NCBI GenBank assembly: GCA_050949415.1
Contig: JBMNFR010000006.1
Coordinates: 620,001-684,000, forward strand
Direction of reading: 5' to 3'
DNA length: 64,000 nucleotides
Source: JAAZKI01 sp012799905
GTDB lineage: Bacteria; Verrucomicrobiota; Lentisphaeria; Oligosphaerales; Oligosphaeraceae
Shown: in pieces, positions 1-9,600 of the stretch
Layout of the letters: each line of letters starts with the position of its first letter
Numbering within the stretch: position 1 is the stretch's first letter
Made by a program: the position numbers and the translations under genes
Notes under the pieces: model-generated
What the model was told of the DNA's origin: nothing
Database searches by the model: none
What the model saw: the letters and a program-made list of their open reading frames with translations, nothing else

Positions 1-156
1 ACCGGACGCCGCTAACACCGCAAACACCGCAAATATGGCTAAAAAAAGAAATTTCACGGCAAAAACACCTATGAGTCCGCCTTCTGCAATTGGCGTTGGC
101 TATTGATAATATACATTAATGTGATGCTTTCGCATTGTCCTGCAGGGGTGGTGGGC

Positions 157-398
157 TTTTAGTGGACAGTGGACAATGGACGTTAGTGGACTTTTATGGA
201 CGTTAGTAGACGATGGACTGTGGACAGAAGTGGACTTTAGTGGAGAGTGGACGTGGACGTTAGTGGACTTTAGTGGACCATGGGCGAGGGTGAATGTTGA
301 ATGTTGAATGCTGAGGCGCATTTCATAATTCATAATTCATAATTCACAATTCACAATTCACAATTCATAATTCATAATTCGTTAGGGGCGAGGGGCGA
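157..398. repeat. Cluster of heptanucleotide tandem repeats upstream of pyrD
   Basis: The first 468 bases hold no convincing gene. From 157 to 290 a degenerate AGTGGAC heptamer recurs, from 293 to 312 GAATGTT/GAATGCT, from 324 to 380 about eight copies of an ATAATTC/ACAATTC heptamer, and from 385 to 398 two GGGGCGA heptamers. All four have a 7-bp period. The same GAATGCT-GAGGCGCATTTC-ATAATTC order recurs in reverse orientation at 50292-50416. The minus-strand reading frame across this block is low complexity and is not a gene. Confidence 0.85.
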
Positions 399-468
399 GA
401 ATTTAGTGAACCGTGGGCACGGTGATTCATCTTTTTTGCTTGTATGGTTTTGATGAACAGGAGAGGCA

Positions 469-1383
469 ATGGCTGATTTGAGAGTTGATTTGGCTGGGGT
501 GACGTTGCGGAATCCGATCGTGACGGCTTCAGGGACGTTTGGCTATGGCAAGGATTACAGTTCGCTGATTCCGCTGGAACGCCTTGGCGCCATTACCGTC
601 AAGGGTGTGTCGCCGTTTCCATCTGTGGGCAATCCTACGCCCAGGACAGCGGAGGTCTATGGCGGCATGCTTAATGCGATCGGCTTGCAGAATCCCGGCA
701 TCGACGCATTTATCAGTCATCCCGACTATTTGCCTTTTTTGCGCAGCGTCGATTGCCCGGTATTCGTCAATATCTGGGGGCGGACGATTGAGCAGTACGT
801 CGAGGTGGCTGCCCGGCTGGAGCAAGAGCGAAAGGGCATTGCCGCGCTGGAGATTAACATTTCGTGTCCGAATATCAAGGAGGGCGGCATTGCCTTTGGG
901 ACGGACCTTGGGCAGGCGGCCAAAGTCGTGTCAGCAGTGCGCGCTGCCACCAGCTTGCCGCTCATTACAAAACTCAGCCCGAATGTCACCCGGATTGGAG
1001 ATTTTGCGCGCTGCGTGGTTGACGCTGGCAGCGATATGATATCCCTTATCAACACGATTCCCGGCATGGCGATTGACATTGAAACCAGGACGTTCCGCAT
1101 CGCCAATCGCACGGGCGGACTCAGCGGCCCGGGAATCAAGCCGGTGGCAGTTCGCATGGTGTATGAGGCGCGCCAGGCCGTCGACGTGCCGATCATCGGC
1201 ATGGGCGGCGTCAGAACTGCTGAGGATGCCATCGAATTTATGATGGCCGGCGCTGATGCCGTGGGAGTCGGAACCGCGATTTTCAGCAATCCGCATTGTT
1301 TGCTGGATATCATCGACGGCATGGATGCCTGGCTGGATCGACATGGCATAGCGGATGTATCGTCGATTGTTGGCGTAATGTGA
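469..1383 (+). CDS. pyrD: Dihydroorotate dehydrogenase, class 1B catalytic subunit
   Basis: This 304-residue protein oxidises dihydroorotate to orotate in de novo pyrimidine synthesis, using FMN in a TIM barrel. The family-typical N-terminus (NPIVTASGTFGYG) and the active-site loop INISCPN with Cys133 are present; a cysteine base is the mark of class 1 enzymes, and the sequence reads like the 1B (PyrDB) branch. Phosphate-binding glycines near the C-terminus (GMGGVRTAEDA, AVGVGTA) fit FMN binding. The start is supported by an AGGAGAGG Shine-Dalgarno at 459-466. Class 1B enzymes normally pair with the iron-sulfur/FAD subunit PyrK, but no pyrK lies next to it; the next gene is convergent, 31 bp away. 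Length matches the family. Confidence 0.93.
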   Translation: MADLRVDLAGVTLRNPIVTASGTFGYGKDYSSLIPLERLGAITVKGVSPFPSVGNPTPRTAEVYGGMLNAIGLQNPGIDAFISHPDYLPFLRSVDCPVFVNIWGRTIEQYVEVAARLEQERKGIAALEINISCPNIKEGGIAFGTDLGQAAKVVSAVRAATSLPLITKLSPNVTRIGDFARCVVDAGSDMISLINTIPGMAIDIETRTFRIANRTGGLSGPGIKPVAVRMVYEARQAVDVPIIGMGGVRTAEDAIEFMMAGADAVGVGTAIFSNPHCLLDIIDGMDAWLDRHGIADVSSIVGVM

Positions 1384-1414
1384 GATTACGCAAACAGAAC
1401 TGCTGATTTTTCGC

Positions 1415-2530
1415 TCACGGGCCGAAGAGTGTGTCCAGTCCGATGGTGAGGATGAAGGTCATCATGCTGTTGGACAATTCGCCGGCGCGGCTGCCGAGCT
1501 TGTCGTCCCGCTGCTTGGGCGCAGCGGGCATTTCGGCGCGGTTTTCTGGCTGAAAGCCGGTGATTGGCGGTTGGCTGAGGCCAGCCCGGAGATGTTCGGG
1601 GATATCGATTTTCTGCCATTTTTCGGCTTGCTGGAAGGCCTTGGCTTCAGCGTTCCACTCATGACTTTCGAGCAGCAGCAGGTCTGGGAAGAGGCTGATG
1701 ACTTTGAAGCCCGGGCGGTGACTGCGGCCGATAGCCGGGGCGATGACTTGCTTCCAGGCGCCGCGGGTGAACTCCAGGTCCAAGTGGAGGTGTCCGCTTA
1801 AGACGGCGATCACCTGCGGATTAGCGGTGAGCATGGCTGCGGTGCGGTCGGCTTCAAGAAAGGCAGCAGGCCAAAGTGTTTCATGGAGGATGAACAAGGT
1901 CGGCTTACTGGCGTTCTTTTGCAAGTCCTGCTGCATCCAAGACCAGGATTCCGGGGTGAAGACAGCGCAGCCCTCGGCGCCGCCGGCCTGGATGTCAGTG
2001 GCGGCGAATTGGAAGTGAATGCCGCCGAAGTCAAAGCTGTAGTGGTGCGGGCCAAAGACTTGGTCAAAGCCCCAGGGCCAGTTGTCGCCGGGAATGATGC
2101 AGTAAGGCGAGGCCAATTCGCGGTCGAGGAATTTCTTCAGCCAGAGTTGTCGGCGGACGGGTTGGGGCAGGCGCTTTTCATTGTCGTCAAGTCCGCCCTG
2201 GTCATATCCGCAGTTGTCGCCGGTGATCATGGTGAAGTTCGGCTTCAAATCGTCGCGGATGGCATGGCAGGCGGCAGTGACTAAGTCAATGCTTTTTTGG
2301 TCGGTGATGTGGAGGTCGGTCATCCAGGCGACCCGGAAAATGGGCGGCTGACTGCGAGACGCCCAGGATGGCTTTGGCATTGGGGCGATTTCCAGCTGCT
2401 TGGCGATTTCAAAAACATCGGCAAGAGCGCTGCCGCGGGTATTTTTCTTCGCGCTGGCGGAAGTCTGGCACCATCCGGTCAGGGATAGGGCGAGCAGAAG
2501 GGAGGCGATGGTCAAGAGATGGTTGCGCAT
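1415..2530 (-). CDS. Secreted calcineurin-like metallophosphatase
   Basis: A 371-residue protein with an N-terminal hydrophobic signal segment (residues 1-21) and the metallophosphatase fold signatures in order: a DLH motif in WMTDLHI near residue 72, GDN in MITGDNCG near 100, a histidine in ILHETLW, and GHLH in VLSGHLHLD near 245. These residues usually bind a dinuclear metal centre that hydrolyses phosphoesters. The true substrate cannot be told from sequence. The cysteine after the signal segment (GWC) does not form a proper lipobox, so a secreted or periplasmic protein is more likely than a lipoprotein. It converges on pyrD with a short gap and no obvious terminator. No clear Shine-Dalgarno precedes the start. 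Confidence 0.8.
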   Translation of the reverse strand: MRNHLLTIASLLLALSLTGWCQTSASAKKNTRGSALADVFEIAKQLEIAPMPKPSWASRSQPPIFRVAWMTDLHITDQKSIDLVTAACHAIRDDLKPNFTMITGDNCGYDQGGLDDNEKRLPQPVRRQLWLKKFLDRELASPYCIIPGDNWPWGFDQVFGPHHYSFDFGGIHFQFAATDIQAGGAEGCAVFTPESWSWMQQDLQKNASKPTLFILHETLWPAAFLEADRTAAMLTANPQVIAVLSGHLHLDLEFTRGAWKQVIAPAIGRSHRPGFKVISLFPDLLLLESHEWNAEAKAFQQAEKWQKIDIPEHLRAGLSQPPITGFQPENRAEMPAAPKQRDDKLGSRAGELSNSMMTFILTIGLDTLFGP

Positions 2531-2765
2531 GGTGTTTTAGTGGACAGTGGGTGTGGTATGGGCGGGAAGGGACATAGGCGAGGCGCCGGCTGGGCATAGT
2601 ATACTATAGTTGCGAATAGGCACATAATATAGCATAGCGTGAACGGGTGTGCCCGTCAATCAAAGCGATAGTGACGTTGCTGGATAAAATAGGTCAGTTA
2701 TTGATATTTGCCGCCCGCTGCTGTGGACATGGTGGACGGTGTGGATAGCGTAGTCCAAACTCACC

Positions 2766-2815
2766 CTCGCCCCTCGCCCCTCGCCCCTAATTCTCGCCCC
2801 TCGCCCCTCGCCCCT
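2766..2815. repeat. CGCCCCT/GGGGCGA heptamer repeat between metallophosphatase and DUF456 genes
   Basis: The gap 2531-2825 contains degenerate GTGGAC-type heptamers (2535-2560, 2727-2750) and then two blocks of the CGCCCCT heptamer separated by TAATT. On the minus strand this reads as successive runs of four G spaced by three bases. No gene is seen in this gap. Confidence 0.8.
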
Positions 2816-2825
2816 TTTGTCAGGT

Positions 2826-3311
2826 CTACCAGGCTATCTGGATGCAACGGAAGATGATCAGGCCACAGACAATCGCCTTGGCGACGGTGCCGGCCAGAAA
2901 GCCGAACAGAGCGCCGAACGCAGCCCGTGTCGCTTCCGGGTGCTTTTTGCCGTTGATGATTTCACCGATAAAAGCTCCGAGCAGCGGGCAAAAAATCAAG
3001 CCCCAGGGCGGAAATAGGAAAAAACCGGCGATGATCCCTATGGTGCAACCCCAGGCGCCGTGCTTGCTGCCACCGAATTGCTTGTTACCGACTACAGGCA
3101 AGGCAGTGTCGAGAGCAGTAACGAGCAGAACTGCAACGAGCCAGAGGATTAGTTCAAGGGTAGAGAACTCGATCCACTTGGTGAAATGCAGAATGACCAT
3201 GCCGACATATGAGAGCGGCGGCCCGGGCAAAGCGGGAAGCACGCATCCAGCCAGGCCAGCCAGAAGGGCAATAATGCCGAGGATGCATAAGATGATGTCG
3301 AGATAGGGCAT
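2826..3311 (-). CDS. DUF456 family integral membrane protein
   Basis: A small, very hydrophobic protein of about 161 residues with four or more membrane segments and the glycine/proline-rich pattern of the DUF456 family (LPALPGPPLSYVGM near the N-terminus, then GAWGCTIGIIAGFFLFPPWGLIFCPLLGAFIGE in the middle). The middle part looks like a repeated glycine-zipper helix pair. The function of the family is unknown. A GTG start at 3320 would add three residues; the ATG at 3311 was chosen because it opens directly onto the first membrane helix, though neither has a clear ribosome-binding site. Its upstream side abuts the 100-bp repeat array. Confidence 0.72.
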   Translation of the reverse strand: MPYLDIILCILGIIALLAGLAGCVLPALPGPPLSYVGMVILHFTKWIEFSTLELILWLVAVLLVTALDTALPVVGNKQFGGSKHGAWGCTIGIIAGFFLFPPWGLIFCPLLGAFIGEIINGKKHPEATRAAFGALFGFLAGTVAKAIVCGLIIFRCIQIAW

Positions 3312-3363
3312 GGCGACCACGAAAGGAGCGAAAAAAACTTAATGCGCGAAATTTTGGTTGATG

Positions 3364-4877
3364 TGGGTGTAGTGGCAGCCTGAAGGCTATACTACGTACG
3401 GCAGGCTAAAGTTTGAATTGCATGTTGGCAGGCTAAAGCCTGCGGGACATACAGCAAACTAAAGTTTGAACTACGTGCTCCTGCAAGCGAGGTACATACT
3501 GCAAGCTGAAGTTTGAATTGCATGTTGGCAGGCTAAAGCCTGCGGGACATACAGCAAGCTGAAGTTTGAATTACGTGCTCGTGCAAGCGAGGGGCGTACT
3601 GCAAGCTGAAGATTGAGTTGCATGTTGGCAGGCTAAAGCCTGCGGGACGTACAGCAAACTAAAGTTTGAACTACATGCTCCTGCAAGCGAGGTACATACT
3701 GCAAGCTGAAGTTTGAGTTGCATGTTGGCAGGCTAAAGCCTGCGGGACATACAGCAAACTAAAGTTTGAACTACGTGCTCCTGCAAGCGAGGTACATACT
3801 GCAAGCTGAAGTTTGAATTGCATGTTGGCAGGCTAAAGCCTGCGGGACATACAGCAAGCTGAAGTTTGAACTACGTGCTCGTGCAAGCGAGGGGCGTACT
3901 GCAAGCTGAAGATTGAGTTGCATGTTGGCAGGCTAAAGCCTGCGGGGCGTACAGCAAACTAAAGTTTGAACTACATGCTCCTGCAAGCGAGGGACGTACT
4001 GCAAACTAAGGTTTGAATTGCATGTTGGCAGGCTAAAGCCTGCGGGACATACAGCAAACTAAAGTTTGAATTACGTGCTCGTGCAAGCGAGGGACGTACT
4101 GCAAACTAAGGTTTGAATTGCATGTTGGCAGGCTAAAGCCTGCGGGACATACAGCAAACTAAAGTTTGAACTACGTGCTCGTGCAAGCGAGGTACATACT
4201 GCAAGCTGAAGATTGAGTTGCATGTTGGCAGGCTAAAGCCTGCGGTACATACAGCAAACTAAAGTTTGAACTACGTGCTCCTGCAAGCGAGGTACATACT
4301 GCAAGCTGAAGTTTGAATTGCATGTTGGCAGGCTAAAGCCTGCGGGACATACAGCAAACTAAAGTTTGAACTACATGCTCGTGCAAGCGAGGTACATACT
4401 GCAAGCTGAAGTTTGAATTGCATGTTGGCAGGCTAAAGCCTGCGGGACATACAGCAAACTAAAGTTTGAACTACGTGCTCGTGCAAGCGAGGTGCATACT
4501 GCAAGCAGAAGTTTGAATTGCATGTTGGCAGGCTAAAGCCTGCGGGACATACAGCAAACTAAAGTTTGAACTACATGCTCGTGCAAGCGAGGGGCGTACT
4601 GCAAGCTGAAGATTGAACTACGTACGGCAGGCTAAAGCCTGCGGTACATACAGCAAACTAAAGTTTGAACTACGTGCTCGTGCAAGCGAGGTACATATTG
4701 CAAGCTGAAGTTTGAATTGCATGTTGGCAGGCTAAAGCCTGCGTGACATACAGCAAACTAAAGTTTGAACTACATGCTCGTGCAAGCGAGGTACATACTG
4801 CAAGCTGAAGTTTGAACTACGTGCTCCTGCAAGCGAGGGACGTACTGCAAACTAAAGTTTGAACTACGTGCTGCTTC
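3364..4877. repeat. Higher-order hairpin repeat array, 100-bp unit, about 14 copies
   Basis: From 3421 to 4520 the sequence repeats with an exact 100-bp period (unit boundaries at 3421, 3521, 3621 and so on to 4521), with more variable copies at either end. Each unit has four modules of 23-27 bp. Each module has a short palindrome core followed by a spacer of the acatac or ctacgt type: A, GCAGGCTAAAGCCTGC; B, AAACTAAAGTTT; C, CTCGTGCAAGCGAG or its CTCC variant; D, AAGCTGAAGTTT. Copies differ by a few substitutions. The array fills the space between the DUF456 start and the serA stop (14 bp away), so it lies just 3' of serA. No gene is visible in it. A related array lies at 52998-53735. Confidence 0.95.
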
Positions 4878-4894
4878 AGTCTGTCGCGCCAGTC

Positions 4895-6457
4895 TTAGGG
4901 CATGATAATGCAGCACGACACCTTGGCGTTGACTTCTTCCTTGATTTTTTGGGCCAGAGCCGCTGACGCCGGCTTGTCGGTCATCAGGATAGCAATGGCG
5001 TTTTTGCCTTCATGGTCACGCGGTGCATGGATGTTTTCGATGTTGAGGTTTTCCTCGGCGCAAGCGCCGGTGATTTTGGCAAGCACGCCGGGGCGGTCCG
5101 TGTACTCTACGAGCAGGGCGTTGCCCTTGGGCACGAAGTACACGTGCTCGAAGTCGTTGATGCGGGAGATCATCAGGTTGTTTTCGGCAATGGTGCCGCG
5201 GACGCTGACAAAGCCGGTCGGGCCTTCCAGGTCAATGGTCATGGAGTTGCCGTATTTCTTCGATTCGTCTGTCTCGCGGATTTCGCAGGTGATGCCTTTG
5301 TCCCGCAGGTACGCCTGGGCTTCCTCCGGGTCTTGTTGGTATTCAAAATGCTCGGAGAGGGCGGCGCAGATGGGCGACATGAACCATTTGGCGAATTGGC
5401 TCAGTTCGCCATAGAAGCTGCATTTCACCTGACGCACCGGCGACTTGCGGCCGATGTAGCAACGGGCGACATAGGCGATGCGGTAGGCCAGCTGCTGGTA
5501 GTTCTCATCGAGTTTGTCAGGCAGGCCCTTGTTGACTACGTAAGTGTTGATGCCTTTGTCAAAGTAGCCGATGAGCTGTTCGGCAGCGCGCTTGGCTGCG
5601 TTGAAATTGGCTTCGAAAGTATTGGCGCCGAGGTGCGGGAGCATGATGTCAGCGATATCGGCGACGCTTTTCGGGCCGGGTGCGTCGGCTTCATAGACGT
5701 CTGTGCAGAACAGCATATTTTTTTCGGCCTTGATTGCGCGGAGGTCGTTTTCATTGATGATGCCGGCCCGGGCGCAGTTGATGAGCAGGCACCCTTTTTT
5801 GACGAGGGAGAGCAACTTGTTGTTGATCAGGCCGCGGGTTTCATCATTTTCCGGGATGTGGAGAGTGATGATATCGGCCTGGGCGAAGACGTCTTCAATC
5901 GTCGTCAGTTTGACGCCCAGTTCGGCGGCGCGCTGGGTGGCGACGATCGGATCGTAGGCGAGGACCTTCATGTCAAAGCCGGCCACGCGTTTGGCGACCA
6001 GCTGGCCGATGTTGCCGAGGCCGACGATGCCGAGCGTCTTGCCAGTCAATTCGCGACCCATGAATTTCTTTTTTTCCCAGCCGCCTTGGCGGGTGTCGAT
6101 GTCAGCTGGGATGATGTGCCGGTAGGCAGCCAAGGCCATGGCGATTACTTCCTCGGCGACGCCGTTGGAATTGGCGCCCGGGGTGTTCATTACGTCAACG
6201 TTGCGACGGCGGGCGTATTTGATGTCGATGGTGTTATAGCCAGCACCGGCGCGGACGACGGTTTTCAGCTTGGGCAAGGCGTCGATGACCTCAGGAGTGA
6301 TTTTTTCGCTGCGGACGATGAGCGCTTCGGCGTCCTGATGGGCGGCCAGGAGCGTCATGAGGTCGGTATCAGAATCCTGGACGACTTCGTAGCCCTGGGC
6401 TTTCAGGATGTCTTGGGCAATCTTGTCCAGCTTGGTCGGAATCAGAACTTTTTTCAT
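4895..6457 (-). CDS. serA: D-3-phosphoglycerate dehydrogenase
   Basis: A 520-residue enzyme of the long type that oxidises 3-phosphoglycerate to 3-phosphohydroxypyruvate, the first step of serine synthesis. It shows the NAD-binding GLGNIG motif (146-151), the catalytic arginine in NCARAG (Arg230) and the catalytic histidine in LPHLGANT (His275). A C-terminal region from about residue 320 carries the intervening and ACT regulatory domains; the ACT domain starts near LLVEYTDRPGVL (about 450). The ACT domain usually gives serine feedback control. Two motif variants are visible: ARAG instead of the common ARGG, and DVYEAD where most members have DVFxxEP. Start is ATG with a weak AAGGA upstream. 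The 3' end runs straight into the hairpin array. Confidence 0.93.
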   Translation of the reverse strand: MKKVLIPTKLDKIAQDILKAQGYEVVQDSDTDLMTLLAAHQDAEALIVRSEKITPEVIDALPKLKTVVRAGAGYNTIDIKYARRRNVDVMNTPGANSNGVAEEVIAMALAAYRHIIPADIDTRQGGWEKKKFMGRELTGKTLGIVGLGNIGQLVAKRVAGFDMKVLAYDPIVATQRAAELGVKLTTIEDVFAQADIITLHIPENDETRGLINNKLLSLVKKGCLLINCARAGIINENDLRAIKAEKNMLFCTDVYEADAPGPKSVADIADIMLPHLGANTFEANFNAAKRAAEQLIGYFDKGINTYVVNKGLPDKLDENYQQLAYRIAYVARCYIGRKSPVRQVKCSFYGELSQFAKWFMSPICAALSEHFEYQQDPEEAQAYLRDKGITCEIRETDESKKYGNSMTIDLEGPTGFVSVRGTIAENNLMISRINDFEHVYFVPKGNALLVEYTDRPGVLAKITGACAEENLNIENIHAPRDHEGKNAIAILMTDKPASAALAQKIKEEVNAKVSCCIIMP

Positions 6458-6637
6458 GAATACGCTGTCCTTGAGTATGAAGTGAAATGGTATATCGGGA
6501 GCATTATTTGGGAAATGAAGTTTTTACTATAAGTTTTTTTGGATGCTTTTCAATTCAGTTCCCTGCAACTAGTGGTTTGGCAGGGCGAGACTTGGCGTCA
6601 TGAGTTCGGTAGCTGGAGGCAAACGCAGAAAAAGCAG

Positions 6638-6686
6638 AACACCGCTGGACGCAGAATCCGCCATCGCGCCCAGCGGTGTTTTTTTT
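6638..6686. terminator. Bidirectional intrinsic terminator between serA and purL
   Basis: An 11-bp perfect stem, AACACCGCTGG (6638-6648) and CCAGCGGTGTT (6670-6680), with a 21-base loop, is followed on the plus strand by a T run. On the minus strand a less perfect T-rich tract follows, 14 bases after the purL stop. It most likely ends purL transcription before serA. The remaining bases of this gap (6458-6637) hold the serA promoter region; no gene is seen. Confidence 0.75.
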
Positions 6687-6699
6687 GGATTTTGATGGT

Positions 6700-9600
6700 T
6701 TATGCGAAGAAGTCGACGCCGCCCTGGAAGATGCCTTGGCCGTGGACGCCGGGGATGTTACTGGCGATAAAGGTGTCGATCATGCGTTCGCTGTGGCCCA
6801 TTTTGCCCAGGATGCGTCCATCCGGGCTGGTGATGCCTTCGATGGCGGCGACAGAGCCGTTGGGATTCCAGGGCATGTCTGTCGCCGGCTTGCCGTCGGA
6901 CCCGGCGTATTGGAAGGCCACCTGGCCCTTGGCAAGCAGTTCCTGCACTTGTTCGGGGGAGGCGACGAAACGTCCTTCACCGTGAGAGATGGGGACGGCA
7001 TGGACGTCGCCGGGCTGGCAATAGCGCAGCCAGGGAGAGAGATTCGAGGTCACGACGGTGTCAACGGTGGTGGCCACATGTCGGCCAATGGCATTGACGG
7101 CTAGGGTCGGGTCGTCTGGCGCCAGCTGCGGCCGAATTTCGCCGTAGGGCACCAGGCCGAGTTTGATGAGGGCCTGGAAGCCGTTGCCAATGCCCAGGAG
7201 CAGGCCGTCGCGGTCTTGCAGCAATTCGGTGATGGCGGCCGCCAGCCGGGGATGGCGGAAAGTCGCGGCGATGAATTTTCCGGCGCCGCCCGGCTCGTCA
7301 CCACCAGAGACGCCGCCAGCGAAGGTGACGATTTGAGCGTTGGCAATGGCCTTGGCGAGGTGGGCGATGCTTAGTTCGATGTCAGCCGCGGATTTATTGC
7401 GGATGACAAAGCTGTCGACGATGGCGCCGGCTCGCTCAAAGGCCCGCTGGGTGTCGTATTCGCAGTTGGTGCCAGGGAAGACCGGGATGAAGACGCGGGG
7501 TCGAGCCGTGCTTTTGATTTTGCATTGGCGCGGCGTTGGGTTGACTTGGGGCTGCCAGGGCGGCGGCAGTGGCGCTTCGACGTTCGTCCGGGTGGGGAAG
7601 ACTTTTTCCAGCGTCTCTTGCCAGGCGGCGAGCGCGTCGTCCAGGCTGATGGCGGTTTTGCCGATTTGGATAACCGGCTCGGCAGTGGTGCGGCCCAGGG
7701 GAACCGCGCCGTCCAGGCTTTCCGGCCCCAATCCTGGCCTGGCTTCGATGATGATGGCGCCGTAATCCGGGCTGAAGAGTTTTTCAGTGGTCCATTCTGG
7801 ATTGATGTCGACGCCGAGCCAGTTTCCGAAGCACATTTTGCTGATGGCTGCGGCGATGCCGCCTTGTCCAACCGTGTGTGCAGCGACGACTTGGCGGGTG
7901 TTGATCCAGCGTTTCAGGCGGGCGAATTGCTGGCGCAGGCGTTCGAAGTCAGGCAGGTCATGGTGGTCACGCGGGGACGGGAGCAGCAGCACTTGGTTGC
8001 CAGCGCCTTTGAATTCAGGGCTGATGATGCGTCTGGCCGGCGCTGGGGCGACGGCAAAGGCGACCAGGGTCGGCGGTACTGAGATGTTTTCGAACGTGCC
8101 GGACATGGAGTCTTTGCCGCCGATGGACGCGGTGCCGAATTCCATTTGGCCGCGCAAACCGCCCAGCAGGGCCGCCAGGGGCTTGCCCCAGCGCTTCGGA
8201 ACGTCGCCCAGGCGCTCGAAATATTCCTGGAAGGACATGCGGACGTCGTTCACGTCACCGCCAGCAGCAGCGATTTTAGCATTGGCCTCGACCACTGCAT
8301 AGAGTGCGCCGTGGAACGGGCTCCATTCGCTGAGCCATGGGTTGAAGCCGTGGCTTAGCAAGGTGCAGGTGTTGGTGCATCCAGCGACCGGAAGTTTGGC
8401 GGCCATGAGTTCGTTCGGGGTCAGGCGGGTCTTGCCGCCATACGGGCAAAGGACGGTCGCGGCGCCAGCGGTTGCATCAAAGTTTTCGACCAAGCCTTTT
8501 TGGGAGCAGACATTGAGGTCGCGGAGGTTATCCAGCCAGTCTTGCGCCAGGTCGGAGCCGTCTTTTTTCCAGGCTGGCTTGCGGGTGAAGAAGGCGTGGT
8601 GCGGGTCAGGCGTTGCGACCACGGCCTTGGTGTGCTGGGTCACGCCGTTGGTGTCAAGGAAGGTTCTGGCCAGGGAGATGATGGTCTCGCCACGCCAGGT
8701 CATAGACAGCCGCGGCGTTTCTGTCACCTTGGCGACCGGCGTGGCTTCGAGGTTCTCAGCCTGGGCGAGGGCGATGGCGGCGGCTACGTTTTCTGGAGCG
8801 ATGACGCAAGCCATGCGTTCCTGGGATTCGGAAACGGCCAGCTCAGTGCCGTCCAGGCCATCGTATTTCGTGGGAACCAGGTCCAGGTTGACCTCCAGGC
8901 CCGGAGCCAGTTCGCCAATGGCGACGCAGACGCCCCCTGCGCCAAAGTCGTTGCAGCGCTTGATCAGGGTTGAAAAAGCCGGATTGCGGAACAAGCGCTG
9001 GATGTTGCGCTCCAGGAGCGGGTTGCCTTTCTGGACTTCAGCGCCGCCTTGCTGCAATGACTCGTCGGTATGAGCCTTGGAGGAGCCGGTCGCCCCGCCG
9101 CAGCCGTCGCGGCCAGTGCGGCCGCCAACGAGGAGGATGACGTCATCCGGAGCAGGCTGAGCGCGGACGACGTTGGCTTTGGGGGCGGCGGCAATGACCG
9201 CGCCGAGTTCCATGCGCTTGGCGATATAGCCCGGATGGTAGATTTCCTGGACTTTGCCAGCAGACACGCCGATTTGGTTGCCATACGAGGAGTATCCCGC
9301 CGCGGCGGTAGTGGTGATTTTCCGCTGGGGCAGTTTGCCGGGCAGGGTGTCAGCGATGGGAGTGCGTGGGTCGCCAGCGCCGGTGATGCGCATCGCCTGG
9401 TAGACGTAGGAGCGTCCGGAAAGAGGGTCGCGAATCGCGCCGCCGAGGCAGGTGGCTGCGCCGCCGAACGGTTCGATTTCGGTTGGGTGGTTGTGGGTTT
9501 CGTTTTTGAACATCACCAGCCAGTCTTGGAGTTCGCCGTTGACCTCGGCTTGGATGGCGATGGAGCAGGCGTTGATTTCCTCGGAGGCGTCGAGGTTGTC

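Noticed and set aside
100..333. 77-codon minus-strand frame in the heptamer repeat region
   Set aside because: The translation is a low-complexity run of repeated HSPLKST-like words produced by the heptamer repeats; no start signal and no domain.
1415..2530. Lipoprotein signal in the metallophosphatase
   Set aside because: The cysteine is preceded by Trp and Gly (TGWC), which does not fit the lipobox rule of a small residue at -1.
3364..4877. CRISPR array
   Set aside because: The spacing is regular but the would-be spacers are also repeated, all modules recur in every unit, and no cas gene is near.
5012..6532. 506-codon plus-strand frame opposite serA
   Set aside because: It is the antisense shadow of serA with biased Val/Asp/Ala-rich composition; serA itself has full motif support.
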